Part shown: piece after piece, positions 61,901-64,000 of the stretch
Layout of the letters: the number at the start of each line of letters is the position of its first letter
Position numbering within the stretch: the stretch's first letter is position 1
Assembly: GCA_964059195.1 (NCBI GenBank)
Contig: CAXKWD010000001.1
Span: 155,732,532-155,796,531 of the forward strand
Source of the DNA: Ectobius pallidus
Taxonomy: Eukaryota > Arthropoda > Insecta > Blattodea > Ectobiidae
Reading direction: 5' to 3'
Length of the DNA: 64,000 nt
The notes under the pieces: generated by a model
The model's database searches: none
Told to the model about the DNA's origin: nothing
What the model saw: the letters and a program-made list of their open reading frames with translations, nothing else
Made by a program: the position numbers and the translations under genes

Positions 61901-62499
61901 CAACCCCTAATTACCAATTTATTTATATTTGCATATTCTTATTAATTAATAATTTATTGTTTGAAAAATTATTTAGAAAACCCTGGACACACTTCTAATT
62001 TCTGCAGCTTAAAATTAATATTAGAAAAATTTATTCTGAATAAAACACAACATATTTTAATGACAACAAAATATTAGGAGTCAACGTTAAAGTATTTCTG
62101 GCCATTGTTGATTTTATTAGTTATTCTTATTAGTGGTACTGTTGTGATGCTATCAATTATATATCTTTGTTATTCTATTACAAGTAACGAACACACTCAC
62201 ATACTTCCACTATTATCGCCACTATCGGTAAATACTTTGTAAGGAGTAAATTGATCTATTCGACAGTAAGTTTTGTAATAAAAGTGTTATTTGTACAATG
62301 AAGTCTGGGAAATAAAAATGATTTATATCACACAATAATATTTAATGTTTTATGTAGAGTTTTTACTATAAAATTACGACAAATGGAAGCATAATATTAT
62401 TTTTATTACTATTAATTTATTAATATCGTACTATAACTATAACCAGGTTAATGAATAGTTATTAACTGATTCTCAATCCGATTTTTTTTTCTCGCAAAA
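58980..62499. other. Upstream or 5'UTR-intron DNA of the agrin-like gene
   Basis: AT-rich apart from the piggyBac-like element at 60.6 kb. The ends of any non-coding first exon cannot be fixed from sequence alone. Confidence 0.45.
60572..60793. mobile_element. piggyBac-like non-autonomous element, 222 bp
   Basis: TTAA stands on both sides (60568-60571, 60794-60797). The ends CTCTTTCAGCGCTGAA and, in inverse, CCCTCTTTCTGC are imperfect inverted repeats. A diverged copy of the same family is at 45008-45255. It lies upstream of the first coding exon of the agrin-like gene. Confidence 0.65.
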
Positions 62500-62650
62500 A
62501 CGCACTCACACTTTGTAAACAAAACACTGTCTGTGATCACGTGTCACAACCTAACCTCACTTCTTGCAGACACAGACTGAACCACAAACAGAACGCCTCT
62601 GGAGGGGCGGAGACTGTAGTACTATACGCATATGACGTCACAGGTACGAC
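62500..62650 (-). promoter_or_regulatory. Candidate promoter of the agrin-like gene
   Basis: This short GC-richer patch lies 3.6 kb upstream of the first coding exon. Read toward the gene it contains a full CRE palindrome TGACGTCA (62633-62640), a GC box (62601-62611), an arthropod-type initiator TCAGT (62576-62580) and an E-box CACGTG (62538-62543). A GTGAGT splice-donor match follows near 62500-62510. This would fit a short non-coding first exon spliced to the acceptor just before the ATG at 58979. No TATA box sits at the right distance from the initiator. Motif co-occurrence is the only evidence, so promoter use is inferred. Confidence 0.35.
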
Positions 62651-64000
62651 TTGACGAATAAGGAACAAGTGTGTAGGATCTGAAGATGATTTTTATTTCT
62701 TCTTTTCTCCAAGGACGGATCGAGATTGCTACCATAAGAATAATACACATTACCTGAGGAACCGGAGTTGGTAACGACGTCTCCTCAGCAGCAAAACAGC
62801 TTGTTCCGGCCCGAACTATCGGAACATTTCAGTCTACGTATCTTCCTATTGGGTATTTTTTCGAGCTACTTTATCTAGCTACGGTTGTTGTGCCATTTGA
62901 TATGATAATGACTTTATCGTTCATTACCAAAACATTATGTACTGTTTCCATACGGGACAGAGTAGAACTGCGCACATAGTGAGGGTTCATTGACCAAGTT
63001 GAATAAGAAAAATTGTCTAATGCCATATCGATGTGATTTTCGCAGAAAATAGTATAACGAGATTTAAACACTATTTTACTCATAATTATCTATCTATATT
63101 CCTTTATATCCCCATTAGTGTCTCCAAGTGGAGGTTACTGCTACCGATGCTAATTTTGTTACGCTTATTTTCCGAGAGAGGACTGAGGGACAGCTGGTAA
63201 GCCCATCGCCTCACAGATCCCTCAGAAAACCAAGGTTTTACTTGGACGTGAAATGGCCGAGAAATTCTGTCCAGAACCTTTAATTTAGGCTTGGAATTCT
63301 TTAACGTATCGTAAATCTACGTCACTGGCCCCATGCTTAAAGTCCTTCTAGGAGGACTTTTTACGTCCTGAAAAATCCATCGATCGCGGCCGGGTTTCAT
63401 CCCGTGACCTTCAGCGAGCACGCTTCCTGTACCCCACTACTGCCGACATTTTACTCATATTACCCATTTAATTATTATTTTACAGTTTAGTAATTCTCAG
63501 AGCCCGAATTATTAGGTTTTTATAAACCGTGTATTAGTTTTTTAAACACATTAAAATAATTTTATTTTAGTTGTTTGGCATTTTTAAACAAGTTTTTTTT
63601 TTAAGTTTCGCTTGTATTAGTACAATAAATCACATTTAAGCAATATTTTTGTAATTTTATTTTTACTCACAATTTCCATGGCCCTGAACCAAAATACTAA
63701 AGGGCTCCTTTCACATAATTTTAACAGTTTATAGTTTATGAATACAATTGATTTTAGAATGAACCCTATCATTTCCAACTCCAACAAGAACGTTTTCAAT
63801 TAATCAACCAACTTGACTGTTAGTGTCATAATGAATAAACTGAAAGTTAATTGCTTCCAAAGAAACCAGGTATTTCAGTTCCCTAACGATTGCCTTTACC
63901 GGGGCATTGGGGTACAAAATTACAACATGACAAAATGCAAATGCTAAATTTTCTCTTATAAAATGTAAATGAAACATTGAGCAAGATGAAAAACGTAGGC
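62651..64000. other. Upstream flank, no gene seen outside the SINE
   Basis: A 70-codon minus frame at 62871-63083 and one of 60 codons at 63617-63799 are unrecognised; the remainder is AT-rich. Confidence 0.5.
63085..63447 (-). mobile_element. tRNA-derived SINE, family C, complete copy
   Basis: It is flanked by an exact 12-bp duplication ATTTTACTCATA (63073-63084 and 63448-63459). It is the inverse of the SINE at 52625-53170 over the body (CTTGGAGACAC, GGCGATGGGCTTACC, CATCGATCGCGGCC), and its tail is TATAGATA-rich. No palindromic insert is present. Confidence 0.9.

Noticed and set aside
1..64000. CRISPR arrays, phage genes or bacterial operons
   Set aside because: No regularly spaced short repeats with unique spacers and no dense coding; the sequence is eukaryotic in every respect seen.

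Overview
The window looks like AT-rich, repeat-laden nuclear DNA from an insect, most likely a hemimetabolous one (cockroach, termite or stick-insect type; this placement is an inference). There is no operon structure, long open frames are absent, and the sequence is packed with SINEs, LINE tails, hAT/mariner/piggyBac-type elements and microsatellites. The octamer TAGGCCTA and close variants recur far above what the base composition predicts.

Only one host gene is supported, on the minus strand. Its first coding exon (58775-58979) encodes a signal peptide and the start of a domain. A second exon (48454-48705) continues the same domain in the same frame after an intron of about 10 kb. Together they read as the N-terminal agrin (NtA) domain of an agrin-like secreted proteoglycan. 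Both visible introns are phase 1. No further exon was recognised at lower coordinates, so 1-48453 is probably a very long second intron or intergenic DNA. A GC-rich patch with a CRE, a GC box, an E-box and a TCAGT initiator near 62.5-62.65 kb is a candidate promoter.

Layout: 1-12 kb holds local duplications, an inverted-repeat element and SINE pieces. 12.5-16.6 kb holds a three-unit tandem repeat with a 33-bp palindrome and LINE tails. 17.5-24 kb holds two copies of a repeat family (one split by a hAT element), a 440-bp tandem duplication and a 696-bp hAT. 25.5-28.3 kb holds a GC-rich repeat, a 647-bp mariner-type element and a G-tract-ended inverted-repeat element. 31.2-32.3 kb is a 5'-truncated LINE carrying RNase H. 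34 kb is a complete tRNA-derived SINE. 37 kb is a dead DD34D mariner with a local inversion. 39-41 kb has two foldback elements. 42.7-44.8 kb is a LINE split by a 1.7-kb hAT that carries a 33-bp minisatellite. 45.8-53.2 kb, within the first agrin-like coding intron, has three hAT elements, RTE-like tails and two SINEs, one containing a small palindromic element. 54.4-64 kb has another SINE, a polypurine tract, a piggyBac-type element, the first coding exon and a final SINE.

Many of these insertions show their target-site duplications directly, which gives exact boundaries and lets the order of nested events be read.
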